The translations under genes were made by a program, and so were the position numbers. The notes beneath the pieces were generated by a model. The model did not search any database. It had not been told where the DNA came from and saw nothing but the letters and a program-made list of their open reading frames with translations. Shown here piece after piece: positions 1 to 8,537 of a DNA stretch of 64,000 nt; positions within the stretch are counted from its first letter, which is position 1; each line of letters opens with the position of its first letter. The stretch lies in the NCBI RefSeq assembly GCF_001509795.1, contig NZ_LLZN01000045.1, forward strand, positions 62,001 through 126,000. The letters are read 5' to 3'. The stretch is from Streptomyces sp. NRRL WC-3605 (lineage in GTDB: Bacteria; Actinomycetota; Actinomycetes; Streptomycetales; Streptomycetaceae).

Positions 1-1
1 T

Positions 2-49
2 GGGATCGGGACGCTGATGCGCGGCCTCGCCCGGCGCGGGCTGCTGTAG
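2..49 (+). CDS. C-terminal end of an upstream gene (partial)
   Basis: An open frame entering from the left edge reads G-I-G-T-L-M-R-G-L-A-R-R-G-L-L and stops with TAG at 47-49. It converges on the GH3 gene, and a strong hairpin follows, as expected for a gene end. Too little is present to name the product. Confidence 0.4.
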   Translation, partial: GIGTLMRGLARRGLL

Positions 50-53
50 GGGC

Positions 54-202
54 GCGCGAGGCCGCTGTGGGGGGTGCGCGAGGCCGCTGTGGGGGGTGCG
101 CGAGGCCGCAGTGGGGGTGCGCGAGGCCGCAGTGGGGGTGCGCGAGGCCGCAGTGGGGGTGCGCGAGGCCGCAGTGGGGGTGCGCGAGGCCGCAGTGGGG
201 GT
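54..202. repeat. Seven tandem 21-22 bp repeats
   Basis: The units start at 54, 76, 98, 119, 140, 161 and 182. The first two are 22 bp and carry GCCGCTGTGG; the last five are identical 21-mers with core GCGCGAGGCCGCAGTGGGGG. The array sits between two convergent gene ends and runs straight into the terminator at 197-235. Each unit contains GGGGGTGCGCG, which is also the start of the terminator's 5' arm, so the array looks like an amplification of that arm. Confidence 0.9.
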
Positions 203-235
203 GCGCGGCGCTCCTGACCGGCGCCGCGCACCCCC
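197..235. terminator. Bidirectional intrinsic terminator
   Basis: A perfect 15-bp stem (197-211 with 221-235; left arm GGGGGTGCGCGGCGC) closes a 9-nt loop. It lies four bases from the stop of the GH3 gene and downstream of the partial gene at the left edge, so it can serve both convergent units. No U-tract follows, which is common in Streptomyces. Confidence 0.8.
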
Positions 236-238
236 GGA

Positions 239-2617
239 TCAGGTGGTCACCGGCTCCTGGACGAGCGTGGCGTGCAACCGGCGCGTGTGGTCGAGCGGGC
301 GCTCGGCTCCGGTCAGAGTGACACGGGCCGTCAGACGCGGGTCCGCACTGGATGCGGACAACCGCAGTTCCAGTTCCCCCGGTTCGACGATCCGCGTGCC
401 GTCGCGTCCGGTGAAGGAGGCCAGGTCGGCCGGGACCGTGACGCTCAGGTGCCGGGCCTCCCCCGGTTCCAGTGCGACCCGCGTGTAGCCGATGAGGCGT
501 TGCACCGGCTGGACGACGGAGGCGACCGGGTCGTGCAGGTAGAGCTGGACCACCTCGGTCCCGGCCCGGTCTCCGGCGTTGCGGACGGTGAAGGAGAGCG
601 CGAACTCGCCGTCGGTCGGGGCCTCTTCGGCCGCCACACTCAGGTTCGACCAGTCGAACCGCGTGTACGACAGGCCGTGGCCGAAGGCGAACGCCGGGGT
701 CGGGTCGATGTTGGACACCGCGCCGGCGTGCGCGAGCCGCGCCCCGAGGTACGTGCCCGGCTGGGAGCCCGGCCCGCGTGGCACGCCGACCGGCAGACGC
801 CCGGAGGGATTGACCCGGCCGCCGATCACCCCGGCGATCGCGCGCGTACCCTCCTCCCCCGGGAAGAAGGACTGCACGATCGCCGCGGACTCCTCCACCG
901 CGCGCCCGAGTGCGTACGGCCTCCCGGCCAGCAGGACGGTGACGACCGGGGTGTCGAGGTCCAGCAGGGCGTCGAGCAACTGCTGCTGCGCGCCCGGCAG
1001 CGCCAGTGAGTCGGCGTCGCAGCCCTCGCCGCTGGTGCCCCTGCCGAAGAGCCCGGCCCGGTCGCCGAGCACCACCACGGTGACGTCCGCGTCGCGCGCC
1101 AGCCGCGCCGCCTCGTCGAGGCCCGTGAGGTCCCCGTCGTCGACGCCGGTGCCGCGCGCGTACGTGATCTCGGCTTCGGGGAACTCCGCGGCGAGTGTGT
1201 CGCGCAGGGTGGGCAGGTCGATGCCGAGCGGCGTCCCGGGGTGGCGGACGCCGATGTGCTGCGGGAAGGAGTAGCAGCCCAGCACGGCGACGGGTTCGTC
1301 GGCGTTGGGTCCGATCAGGGCGATGCGGCGCGGGCGGTCCAGCGGCAGGGTGCCGTCGTTGCTGAGCAGCACGACCGCTTCCTCGGCGAGGGTGCGGGCC
1401 AGGGCGCGGTTGTCCGGGCCGTCCAGGTCGATCCGGCCGCGCAGGGCCTCCGGGTCGTCCCGGTCAGTGCCGTCGAGGGCCGCCGGGACGGGGTTCCAGT
1501 CCGGGTCGAGCAGGCCCAGTTCCACCTTCTGGGTGAGGACCCGGCGTACGGCACGGTCGACCAGCTTCTCCGGGACGCGGCCGTCGGCGACGGCCTCGGT
1601 CAGGGGTGTGCCGTACGTCTTGACGTTGGGGAGTTCGACGTCGATGCCCGCGCGCAGTGCCGTACCGGCAGCGCTTGCCCAGTCGGACGCCACGCCGTGC
1701 AGCGTCTTGAGGAAGGCGATGGCGAAGTAGTCGGCGACGACGGTGCCGTCGAAGCCCCAGGTGTCGCGCAGCAGGCCGGTGAGCAGGTCCTCGTCGGCGG
1801 CCGAGGGCATGCCGTCGGTGTCGGTGTAGGCGTTCATGACCGAGCGGGCGCCGCTCTCGCGGATCGCCATCTCGAACGGTGGCAGCAGTACGTCGGCGCG
1901 TTCACGCGGGCCCACGGAGGCGGGCGCGAGGTTGCGGCCGGCGCGGGAGGCCGAGTAACCGGCGAAGTGCTTGAGGGTGGCGACGATCCCGGCGGACTCC
2001 AGGCCCTGGACGTAGGCCGTGCCGATGGTGCCGACGAGGTACGGGTCCTCGCCGATGGTCTCCTCGACGCGGCCCCAGCGGGCATCGCGCACCACGTCCA
2101 GGACGGGTGCGAGACCCTGGTGGACGCCGACGGACCGCATGTCGCGGCCGATGGCGGCGGCGACGCGCCGGACCGTGTCGGGGTCGAAGGCGGCGCCCCA
2201 GGACAGTGGGACGGGATAGGCGGTCGCCCCCCAGGCGGCGAAGCCGGCCAGGCACTCGTCGTGCGCGAGGGCGGGGATGCCGAAGCGGTTCGACGCGGCG
2301 ATCCTGGCCTGCGTGCGGGCCAGGGAGAGCGCGCCCAGGGCCGCGTCGACGGGGACCGTGCCGAAGGGGCGGGTCAGCTGGCCGAGTCCGGTGGGCAGGA
2401 GGGCGTCGAGGTCGACGGGCTCCTCCATCTCGTGCTGGTGGGGGGCCACTTCGCCGCCCTCGTCGGAGGCGCCCACCCACACTCCGTACAGCTGGGCGGT
2501 CTTCTCCGCGAGGGTCATCGCGTCGACGAGTGCGTCCACGCGTGCGGCGACGGAGGCGGTGGGGTCGTTCCAGAGGGCTGTCACGGAGGTGTTCTCTACG
2601 GCCACGTCGGCGTTCAC
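239..2617 (-). CDS. bxlA: Glycoside hydrolase family 3 beta-xylosidase/beta-glucosidase (BxlA-like)
   Basis: This 792-residue protein has the GH3 N-terminal barrel, the alpha/beta sandwich and a C-terminal fibronectin-III-like domain (from about residue 690). Visible GH3 landmarks are E-x-x-x-E-D-P-Y near 186-193, K-H-F-A-G-Y at 216-221 and the nucleophile region V-V-A-D-Y with Asp296. No signal peptide is seen, so it should act in the cytoplasm on oligosaccharides imported by the adjacent ABC transporter. It is the last gene of a binding protein-permease-permease-glycosidase operon, the order known for xylobiose (bxlEFGA) operons. The GTG start has GGAGG three bases upstream. Xylobiose rather than cellobiose specificity is inferred from gene order only. 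Confidence 0.85.
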   Translation of the reverse strand: MNADVAVENTSVTALWNDPTASVAARVDALVDAMTLAEKTAQLYGVWVGASDEGGEVAPHQHEMEEPVDLDALLPTGLGQLTRPFGTVPVDAALGALSLARTQARIAASNRFGIPALAHDECLAGFAAWGATAYPVPLSWGAAFDPDTVRRVAAAIGRDMRSVGVHQGLAPVLDVVRDARWGRVEETIGEDPYLVGTIGTAYVQGLESAGIVATLKHFAGYSASRAGRNLAPASVGPRERADVLLPPFEMAIRESGARSVMNAYTDTDGMPSAADEDLLTGLLRDTWGFDGTVVADYFAIAFLKTLHGVASDWASAAGTALRAGIDVELPNVKTYGTPLTEAVADGRVPEKLVDRAVRRVLTQKVELGLLDPDWNPVPAALDGTDRDDPEALRGRIDLDGPDNRALARTLAEEAVVLLSNDGTLPLDRPRRIALIGPNADEPVAVLGCYSFPQHIGVRHPGTPLGIDLPTLRDTLAAEFPEAEITYARGTGVDDGDLTGLDEAARLARDADVTVVVLGDRAGLFGRGTSGEGCDADSLALPGAQQQLLDALLDLDTPVVTVLLAGRPYALGRAVEESAAIVQSFFPGEEGTRAIAGVIGGRVNPSGRLPVGVPRGPGSQPGTYLGARLAHAGAVSNIDPTPAFAFGHGLSYTRFDWSNLSVAAEEAPTDGEFALSFTVRNAGDRAGTEVVQLYLHDPVASVVQPVQRLIGYTRVALEPGEARHLSVTVPADLASFTGRDGTRIVEPGELELRLSASSADPRLTARVTLTGAERPLDHTRRLHATLVQEPVTT

Positions 2618-2696
2618 TTTCCTCCCACGCCCGTCGGCCCCTGGAGCAGGGCACCGCGGGCGAACCGGTAGACGAGTGGAGCGGTGTCCGTGCCGG

Positions 2697-3593
2697 TCAA
2701 CGGCTGAACCCCGCGGTCAGGCCGCTCAGCAACTGGCGGCGGCCGAAGGCGTACAGGACCAGGACGGGCAGGGTGGTCAGGACGACGGCGGCGAGCACGG
2801 CGGGGACGTTGACGCCGTACTGGCCCTGGAAGGTCCACAGGGCGAGCGGCAGCGTGCGCCGGTCCGGGCTCTGGGTGAGGACCAGGGGCAGCAGGAAGCC
2901 GTTCCAGATGGTCAGGGCGTTGAAGATGGACACGGTGAGGATGGCGGGACGGGTGAGTGGTGCCGCCAGCCGCCACAGCGTCGTCCACTCGTTGGCGCCG
3001 TCGACGCGCATCGAGTCGAACAGTTCCTTGGGCACGTCCCGGATGAAGTTGGCGAGCACCAGCACCGACAGCGGGATGGCGAAGGCGATCGACGGGAGGA
3101 TCAGGGCCGGCAGGCTGTCGTAGAGGTGCAGTTTGATGATGATGAGGTAGACCGGGATGATCGTCGCCTGGAGCGGGATGGCCAGGCCCATGAGGAACAG
3201 GCCGTTCATCGCCAGCAGGACCCGCATGCGCCAGCCGCGGACGATCGCGTAGGCCGCCATGAAGGAGACCACGACGGCCGGCACGACGGCGCCGACGGTC
3301 ACGACGACACTGTTCAGGAAGTACTGCAGGAAGTCGGACTCGATGACGAGCCGGTAGTTCTCCAGGGTGGGGTCGGTCGACGGCACCAGCGGGTTGCTGG
3401 CGTAGTAGCGGCTGCGGGCCTTGAAGCTGGTGATGAGGGTCCAGTAGAGAGGTACGGCCACGACGGCGAGCCACAGCCATCCGGCCAGGCCTCCGAGCCA
3501 GTTGCGGCGACGGGTGGCCGGGCGGGAGCGGCGGGGGCCCTCGTCGTGGGTGACCTTCTGCGGTCGTCGCGTCTTGGTCAGCGTGGTGGTCAC
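2697..3593 (-). CDS. bxlG: ABC sugar transporter permease (BxlG/MalG type)
   Basis: About 298 residues with six hydrophobic segments and the CUT1 inner-membrane permease signature E-x-x-x-x-D-G-A-N near the C-terminal third, which docks the ATPase. The GTG start at 3593 is chosen because it lies one base after the stop of the preceding permease and has a GA-rich ribosome site; an upstream in-frame start at 3635 would overlap that gene. It should form the membrane channel with the permease upstream. No ATPase gene is present, as usual in Streptomyces, where a shared MsiK energises such importers. Confidence 0.85.
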   Translation of the reverse strand: MTTTLTKTRRPQKVTHDEGPRRSRPATRRRNWLGGLAGWLWLAVVAVPLYWTLITSFKARSRYYASNPLVPSTDPTLENYRLVIESDFLQYFLNSVVVTVGAVVPAVVVSFMAAYAIVRGWRMRVLLAMNGLFLMGLAIPLQATIIPVYLIIIKLHLYDSLPALILPSIAFAIPLSVLVLANFIRDVPKELFDSMRVDGANEWTTLWRLAAPLTRPAILTVSIFNALTIWNGFLLPLVLTQSPDRRTLPLALWTFQGQYGVNVPAVLAAVVLTTLPVLVLYAFGRRQLLSGLTAGFSR

Positions 3594-3594
3594 G

Positions 3595-4497
3595 TCAGGC
3601 CCCCTCGAGTTGGCTGGCGCCGGCGTTCCGGCCACCGAGGCGGCGCAGCAGCAGGGCGAGCCCGAGACCGACGAGGACGAGGATCACCGCGATGACGCTG
3701 GCGGGTCCCATCAGGCTGGCCTGGAAGCCCCGCTTGTACATGTCCAGGGCGAGCACGCGGGTGGCGTCGCCGGGGCCGCCCTCGGTCAGGATGAAGATGA
3801 GGTCGAAGAAGGTCAGCGACCCGACGACCATCAGCGTGGACGAGGTGATGATGGTGTACTTCAGCTGGGGCAGCGTGATGCTGAAGAACTGCCGGACGCG
3901 TCCGGCTCCGTCCAACTGGGCCGCCTCGTAGAGCGACTTGGGGATCTGCTGGACACCGCCCTGGTAGATCAGGGAGTGGAACGGGATGAACTGCCAGGAG
4001 ACGACGAAGATGACGACTCCGAACGCGAGCCCCGGCCGCCCCAGCCAGTCCCGGCTCAGCGCCTGGATGTCCAGTCCGGCGCCGAGTCCGAAGTTCGGGT
4101 CGAGCAGGGCCTTGTAGGCGAGTGCGATGGCGGCGGAGCTGAGCATCAGCGGGATGAAGTAGACGACGCCCAGGACCGCGCGGTAGCGCTGGCGGCCGGC
4201 GAGGAACGTGCCGAGCAGGATGCTCAGTGGTGTCTGCACGGCCCAGGACACGGCCATCACCAGGAACGTCACCCACAGGGCGTGGGTCAGTCCGGGGTCG
4301 GTCAGCACCTTGCGCCAGCTCGTGAGCCCGGTGGCGCGGATGGTGCCGATACCGTCCCACGTGGTGAAGCTCAGCGCGAAGACGCCGACGAGCGGGACCA
4401 CGGCGAAGCCGACGAAGAGCACCAGCGCCGGCGTCGCCAGCCACGGCAGGGCGCTGTGTGGCCGGCGGCGCCGGGTGGTGCCGGGGAGGGCACTCAT
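3595..4497 (-). CDS. bxlF: ABC sugar transporter permease (BxlF/MalF type)
   Basis: A 300-residue MalF-family permease. A positively charged N-terminus (T-R-R-R-R-P) precedes a first hydrophobic helix, and the EAA-type loop E-A-A-Q-L-D-G-A-G is visible in the C-terminal half. Its ATG overlaps the stop of the binding-protein gene (ATGA, 4494-4497) and its stop is one base from the next start, so all three transport genes are translationally coupled. It pairs with the next permease to import an oligosaccharide. Confidence 0.88.
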   Translation of the reverse strand: MSALPGTTRRRRPHSALPWLATPALVLFVGFAVVPLVGVFALSFTTWDGIGTIRATGLTSWRKVLTDPGLTHALWVTFLVMAVSWAVQTPLSILLGTFLAGRQRYRAVLGVVYFIPLMLSSAAIALAYKALLDPNFGLGAGLDIQALSRDWLGRPGLAFGVVIFVVSWQFIPFHSLIYQGGVQQIPKSLYEAAQLDGAGRVRQFFSITLPQLKYTIITSSTLMVVGSLTFFDLIFILTEGGPGDATRVLALDMYKRGFQASLMGPASVIAVILVLVGLGLALLLRRLGGRNAGASQLEGA

Positions 4498-5804
4498 GCG
4501 TTGGTGACCGCGTTGAGGTTGGTGGCGAACTGCTTGGGCGAGATGGACAGTTGGAACAGCTTGACGATGTTGTCCAGCAGGGTCTCGGCGGCTGTCGGGC
4601 TGAGGGCCTGGTCCCAGGACTGCACGAACACCTTGGCCTTGCTGGCGATGTCGTAGGTGAACTGGAGGAAGTCGGCGTTGTCGGAGGCGGCCAGCAGTTT
4701 CTCCGTGCCCAGCTTGATCGGCACGGACCCGTTGCCGATCCACTGCTTCACCTCCTCCTCCTGGAGGACACCCTTGGCGAAGTACTCCTTCGCGACCTTC
4801 TTCTCCTCGGCGCTGGCCTTCGAGGAGATGGAGAGGTACTGGGCGGGGTTGCCGACGGTGTCGCTGAGATCGCCCTTGCCGCCTTCGACGGGCGGGAACG
4901 TCATGTAGCCCAGTGAGCCGCTGGAGACGAAGTCGCCGCCGTCGGCCTGCTGGATGCCGTACGACCATGCGCCGTGCAGCATCATGGCGGCCCGGCCGGT
5001 GTAGAGCAGCGCCTGGTCGGCGTTGGAGTCCGCGGTGATCGAGGAGAAGCCCTTGACGAATCCGCCGGCCTTGACCAGTTCCTGCAGCTTGGTGAGGGCC
5101 TTGATGGCGTCCGGGTGGGACCAGGCGTTCTTCTCGCCCTCGATGGCGGCCTGGAAGACCTCGGAGCCTCCGATGCGGTCGAAGAGGAACTCCAGCCACA
5201 TCATGTTCGTCCACCGGGACTGCCCGCCGAGGGCGAACGGCGCTATGCCCTTCTTGTTGAACTTGGGCACCAGCGCCATGATGTCGTCCCAGGACTCCGG
5301 CGGCTTCGCGCCGACCTGGTCGAACACCTTCCTGTTGTAGTAGAGGATGATCGGCTGCACCGTCTCGCACGGCATCGCGTAGATCTTGCCGTCGACGGTC
5401 GCCGCGCCGAACGAGGACGGGAACAGGCTCTTCTTGAGGTCGGCGTGCTCGCCGAACCACGACGTGAGGTCCTCGACCTGGCCGGCCTCGGCGTAGGCGC
5501 GCAGAGTGCCGCCGCCCCAGCCCCAGATGATGGTGGGCGCCTTCCCGGCTCCGATGGCGGTCTTGATCTTGGTCTTGTATGCGTCGTTCTGGAAGGTCGT
5601 GTCCTCGATCTGGTCGTCGGGGTGGGCCTTGTTGAAGGCCTTCACGGCGCCGGACCTGACGCTTTCCTGGGGTTGTCCGTTCAGGTACCAGTACGTGGCA
5701 CCGCCGCTCTTGCCGGGTCCTGACGAGCCGCCGCAGGCGGTCAGCGCTGCGGAGGCCGGCACGGCGGCCGCCAGGCCGAGGAGGGTACGTCGAGAGAGCG
5801 CCAT
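4494..5804 (-). CDS. bxlE: Extracellular sugar-binding lipoprotein (BxlE-like)
   Basis: A 436-residue solute-binding protein of the CUT1 family. The N-terminus carries an Arg pair (S-R-R-T-L), a hydrophobic stretch and the lipobox L-T-A-C-G, so it is a lipid-anchored surface protein, possibly Tat-exported. The ATG at 5804 has GGAGAAG seven bases upstream; a longer frame reaching 5894 has no comparable start. It is first in the operon, and a predicted promoter and operator lie just upstream. The likely ligand is xylobiose or a similar xylo-oligosaccharide, inferred from operon order and the divergent LacI regulator. Confidence 0.87.
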   Translation of the reverse strand: MALSRRTLLGLAAAVPASAALTACGGSSGPGKSGGATYWYLNGQPQESVRSGAVKAFNKAHPDDQIEDTTFQNDAYKTKIKTAIGAGKAPTIIWGWGGGTLRAYAEAGQVEDLTSWFGEHADLKKSLFPSSFGAATVDGKIYAMPCETVQPIILYYNRKVFDQVGAKPPESWDDIMALVPKFNKKGIAPFALGGQSRWTNMMWLEFLFDRIGGSEVFQAAIEGEKNAWSHPDAIKALTKLQELVKAGGFVKGFSSITADSNADQALLYTGRAAMMLHGAWSYGIQQADGGDFVSSGSLGYMTFPPVEGGKGDLSDTVGNPAQYLSISSKASAEEKKVAKEYFAKGVLQEEEVKQWIGNGSVPIKLGTEKLLAASDNADFLQFTYDIASKAKVFVQSWDQALSPTAAETLLDNIVKLFQLSISPKQFATNLNAVTNA

Positions 5805-5851
5805 GATTCTTCTCCGCACTCGAGAGCCGTCGGCATCCCGTGAGTCCTGGT

Positions 5852-5867
5852 GAAAGGTTTTCGAAAG
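5852..5867. promoter_or_regulatory. LacI-type operator-like motif, operon-proximal
   Basis: The sequence GAAAGGTTTTCGAAAG lies just downstream of the predicted transcription start of the sugar operon. It matches the motif at 6008-6023 in 14 of 16 bases and contains the palindrome TTTCGAAA. A roadblock position for the divergent LacI regulator is inferred. Confidence 0.55.
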
Positions 5868-5892
5868 TTCGCTCTTCAAGTTCTGTCCGAGC

Positions 5893-5922
5893 AAGCTAGG
5901 TTTCGGGCTGAGGCCCTGTCAA
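5893..5922 (-). promoter_or_regulatory. Predicted promoter of the sugar operon
   Basis: On the minus strand a perfect -35 box TTGACA (5917-5922) is followed after 18 bases by TAGCTT (5893-5898). Transcription would start near 5886 and run through the operator-like motif at 5852-5867 before the lipoprotein start at 5804. The prediction rests on sequence match alone. Confidence 0.55.
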
Positions 5923-6007
5923 TACGCGTGCAGCGACGCGATGAAACGGGTGGAACCCTTGCAGGAACTGGGCTCCATCGGTATCCGGTAGCTCGGCTGC
6001 GCGTTCC

Positions 6008-6023
6008 GAAAGGGTTTCGAAAC
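6008..6023. promoter_or_regulatory. LacI-type operator-like motif, regulator-proximal
   Basis: GAAAGGGTTTCGAAAC contains two overlapping palindromes, CGAAA-GGG-TTTCG and GTTTCGAAAC. It is the only close match in the 337-bp divergent region to the motif at 5852-5867. CGAAA-N-TTTCG-like sites are known at Streptomyces xylanase and xylosidase promoters. Confidence 0.55.
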
Positions 6024-6141
6024 TGGCTGACCTCGGGCGGAGCGTGACGCGGCGACTCAGGTACGGTTGACGGGTTCAGCACGCGTGGCCGGCCCGACCG
6101 GCGGGTCGCCACACCGGTGGACCTGGAGCTGAGAGGAACCG

Positions 6142-7170
6142 ATGCGACCCAACGCCAGGCGCACCACTTTGGCGGACATCGCCCAGGCAGCTGGGGTCTC
6201 CGTGGCGACCGTGTCCAAAGTGGTCAACGGTCGCGGTGACGTGGCGCCGCACACCCGGGTCCGCGTGCAGGAGCTTCTGCACCAGCACGACTATCTCGCA
6301 CCCGTGTTCCGCCACACCGAGGGCGTCGAGAGCCCGACCATCGAGGTGCAGTTCCAGGGCGGTCTCAAGTCCTACGTGGCGGAGGCCCTGGAAGGCATCG
6401 TCGACGCGGCCGCCGCTTCAGGCGCGTCGGTGGTGGTCAGCAAGGCGTCCAGCGCCCCGCACTGGGCCCGGGACCTGGTCTCGGCCGGGCGGCGCGCCGT
6501 CATCGCGGTCACCAGCGTGTACACCGCGGCCCACCTGAACGAACTGGCGCGCTCGGGGCTGCCGTTGGTCGTGCTGGACCCGCTGCATCTGCCGGACGCG
6601 CGGGTCACCAGCGTCGGGGCGACCAACTTCGCCGGCGGCCTGGCCGCGACCCGCCACCTGCTGTCCCTGGGCCACCGCCGCATCGCCTACCTCGGCGGAC
6701 CGGCCATGGCCGTCTGCAACCAGGCCCGCATGCACGGCTACCGCGCCGCCATGGAGGCCGAGGGAGCACGGGTGCCGGACGCGTACATCCGACCCGGGGA
6801 GTTCACGTACGAGACCGGCCTGCACGGCGCGGCGGCGCTGCTGGACTTGGAGGATCCCCCTACGGCGGTCTTCGCGGCCAACGACGAGATCGCGCTCGGC
6901 GCCGTCGAGGCCGCGCGTACCCGAGGTCTGCGCGTCCCCGAGGACCTGAGCGTGGTCGGCTTCGACGACACGAGCCTCGCCCAGATGGCGTCACCGCCCC
7001 TGACCACGGTGCGCCAGCCGCTCCGGGAGATGGGCGCCGTGGCCCTGCGCACCGCCCTGCGACTGGCCAACGGCGAGAAGGTCGAGTCCCACCACATCGA
7101 GCTCGCCACCGAACTCGTCGTCCGGGCCTCGACGGCGGCGCCGCGCGAGGGGACGCTGGAGGGAGGGTGA
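6142..7170 (+). CDS. bxlR: LacI-family transcriptional repressor (BxlR-like)
   Basis: A 342-residue LacI/GalR regulator. The helix-turn-helix is at residues 8-30 (T-L-A-D-I-A-Q-A-A-G-V-S then V-A-T-V-S-K-V-V-N-G), followed by a hinge and a periplasmic-binding-like sugar domain. The signature S-V-V-G-F-D-D-T near residue 270 is typical of the effector domain. It is transcribed divergently from the sugar operon and probably represses it until a sugar, likely xylobiose, is bound. The ATG has GAGAGGAA upstream. Confidence 0.88.
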   Translation: MRPNARRTTLADIAQAAGVSVATVSKVVNGRGDVAPHTRVRVQELLHQHDYLAPVFRHTEGVESPTIEVQFQGGLKSYVAEALEGIVDAAAASGASVVVSKASSAPHWARDLVSAGRRAVIAVTSVYTAAHLNELARSGLPLVVLDPLHLPDARVTSVGATNFAGGLAATRHLLSLGHRRIAYLGGPAMAVCNQARMHGYRAAMEAEGARVPDAYIRPGEFTYETGLHGAAALLDLEDPPTAVFAANDEIALGAVEAARTRGLRVPEDLSVVGFDDTSLAQMASPPLTTVRQPLREMGAVALRTALRLANGEKVESHHIELATELVVRASTAAPREGTLEGG

Positions 7171-7222
7171 GCGTCACGTGCTGCGCGGCGCAGGTCGGCG
7201 GCATGGACGCAACCCCGTGACA

Positions 7223-7338
7223 TCACCGGCGCCACCGCCACCAACGCCCCCTGCGCGGTGGCTTCTTCGTGCCCGGCAGGGCGGCGGGAGCGGTCAGCTC
7301 GGTCAGCAGGTCGCGGTAGGCGGCGGGGTGCCGTGCCA
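7223..7338 (-). pseudogene. C-terminal piece of a gene split by the 8.5-kb insertion
   Basis: On the minus strand an uninterrupted frame with strong GC3 bias reads A-R-H-P-A-A-Y-R-D-L-L-T-E-L and ends K-K-P-P-R-R-G-R-W-W-R-W-R-R with TGA at 7223-7225. It has no start of its own and begins exactly where the IS end starts (7339). Joined to the truncated gene at 15883-16364, with one duplicated base removed, the frame is continuous (D-L-A-R-H-P) and gives a 198-residue protein. The function of that protein is not recognised. Confidence 0.7.
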
Positions 7339-8289
7339 ACTGATCGTTTCAGAATGCTGTCCTGCGGAGACGCTGGCGGCCCATCGAAGAATCCCTTCAC
7401 TCACGGGCTCGAGGAGGAGGGCGCCGTATGGAACGGGTTGGGGCTGCACGGGACCTCGTGGTCGGTTACGTCCACGCTCTGAACGCGATTGACGAGGCCC
7501 GCCCTGGTGGAGATCGGCACGTCGCTCGTAGCGGGTGCGGAGCCGTTTGAACTGGTGCAGCCAGGCGAAGGCACGCTCGACCACCCAGCGCACCTTGCCC
7601 AGCCCGGAACCGTGGGCGACACCGCGTCGAGCAATCAACGGCTTGATGCCCCGCTTCCACAGCAGACGGCGGTACTTGTCGAAGTCGTAGCCCCGGTCGG
7701 CATACAGACGCCGGGGCTTGCAACGGGGACGTCCCCGCAGTCCCCGGAGCGACGGGATAGCGTCGAGCAAAGGCATGAGCTGGGTGACGTCGTGTCGGTT
7801 CCCGCCGGTCAGCGTGACAGCGAGCGGGGTTCCGTGCCGGTCGACGATCAGGTGGTGCTTGGAGCCGGGGCGGGCACGGTCAACGGGCGAGGGGCCGACG
7901 TGATCCCCTCCTTTTGGGGCCCGGACATGCGAGCCATCCACGGAGCAGTCGTCCAGGTCCAGCAGGCCGGCACGGCGAAGCTCGCTCAACAGGGCAGCGC
8001 ACAGGCGCGGCCACACTCCGGCCTCGGTCCAATCTCGCAGCCGACGCCAGGCCGTGACACCGGAACAGCCCACAGTCTCCGTCCGGACATCTCGCCACGC
8101 GACACCCGTCCGCAGCACGAACAGGACGCCGGCGACTGCCGCCCGGTCCAGAATACGCAGCCGCCCGGGGTGGCGATGGCGCCGTTCGGGAGCGGGCGGC
8201 AGCAACGGGGCCACCCGCTCCCACAGGCGGTCAGGAACAAGATCGGTGCGCACCCCGAACTCCCGCCAAGCGGTGGCCTCGGATCCCAA
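7339..8289 (-). pseudogene. IS5-family transposase, C-terminus degraded (left IS copy)
   Basis: The frame encodes an IS5-type DDE transposase: the N-terminal part V-P-D-R-L-W-E-R-V-A-P-L-L-P-P, first catalytic Asp in C-S-V-D-G-S-H-V, second Asp in R-R-L-Y-A-D-R-G-Y-D, and the terminal region V-E-R-A-F-A-W-L. After R-A-D-L-H-Q-G (about 7510) the sequence leaves the family pattern and reads through unrelated residues to 7303, outside the IS end. The usual final residues, about 20, are therefore missing. The N-terminus is fused to residues E-A-T-A-W-R that belong to a different transposase. Activity is doubtful. Confidence 0.75.
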
Positions 8290-8474
8290 AACCGGCTTCC
8301 GAGCCGCGAGAACGTCTCGTTCTTCCGCGGATGGACCAGGGTGAGCAGCGCATGCTGGAAGCAGCCGAGCCTGCCCCAGCGTGTGTTGCGGGCCCGGCGA
8401 TATTCCCGCAGCAGCCAGGAAACATGCTCGACCAGCTCATGCGGGACGCCGAGCACGGCAGGATACGAACACAT
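8275..8474 (-). pseudogene. N-terminal remnant of a second transposase (DDE_Tnp_4 / IS5-like group)
   Basis: From an ATG at 8474 the frame reads M-C-S-Y-P-A-V-L-G-V and continues A-R-N-T-R-W-G-R-L-G and N-E-T-F-S-R-L-G, the N-terminal pattern of Streptomyces transposases whose next residues are normally T-A-W-R-Y-V-D-E. Here a frame change near 8300 and the junction with the IS5 transposase near 8264 end the gene. A fragment with the expected continuation lies at 15533-15592, beside the other IS end. Confidence 0.6.
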
Positions 8475-8475
8475 C

Positions 8476-8537
8476 CAGAGCCCCTTCGGTCGTTGGTTCG
8501 GTGAGTGGAATCATCACGCCAACGACCAGGAGCTCTG
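8476..8537. repeat. Dyad upstream of the transposase remnant
   Basis: An imperfect inverted repeat pairs GGTCGTTGG (8488-8496) with CCAACGACC (8519-8527), flanked by a second match, CAGAGC against GCTCTG (8532-8537). It covers the ribosome binding site of the remnant starting at 8474. Such hairpins often block transposase translation from read-through transcripts. Confidence 0.5.

Noticed and set aside
54-202. CRISPR array
   Set aside because: The units are contiguous 21-22 mers with no spacers, and there are no cas genes.
54-321. Small repeat protein (C-A-R-P-Q-W-G repeats)
   Set aside because: The frame exists only because a 21-bp repeat keeps phase. It runs through the terminator and into the GH3 gene, and no ribosome site is seen.
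1241-2671. Long open frame on the plus strand opposite the GH3 gene
   Set aside because: It is antisense to a full GH3 gene with all family motifs. Long antisense frames are expected in high-G+C DNA, and its residue make-up (Gly, Val, Asp, Arg runs) matches no family.
3595-5460. A 621-residue fusion protein starting inside the binding-protein gene
   Set aside because: The upstream part is out of frame with the lipoprotein and Arg-rich. The permease has its own ATG at 4497 overlapping the lipoprotein stop.
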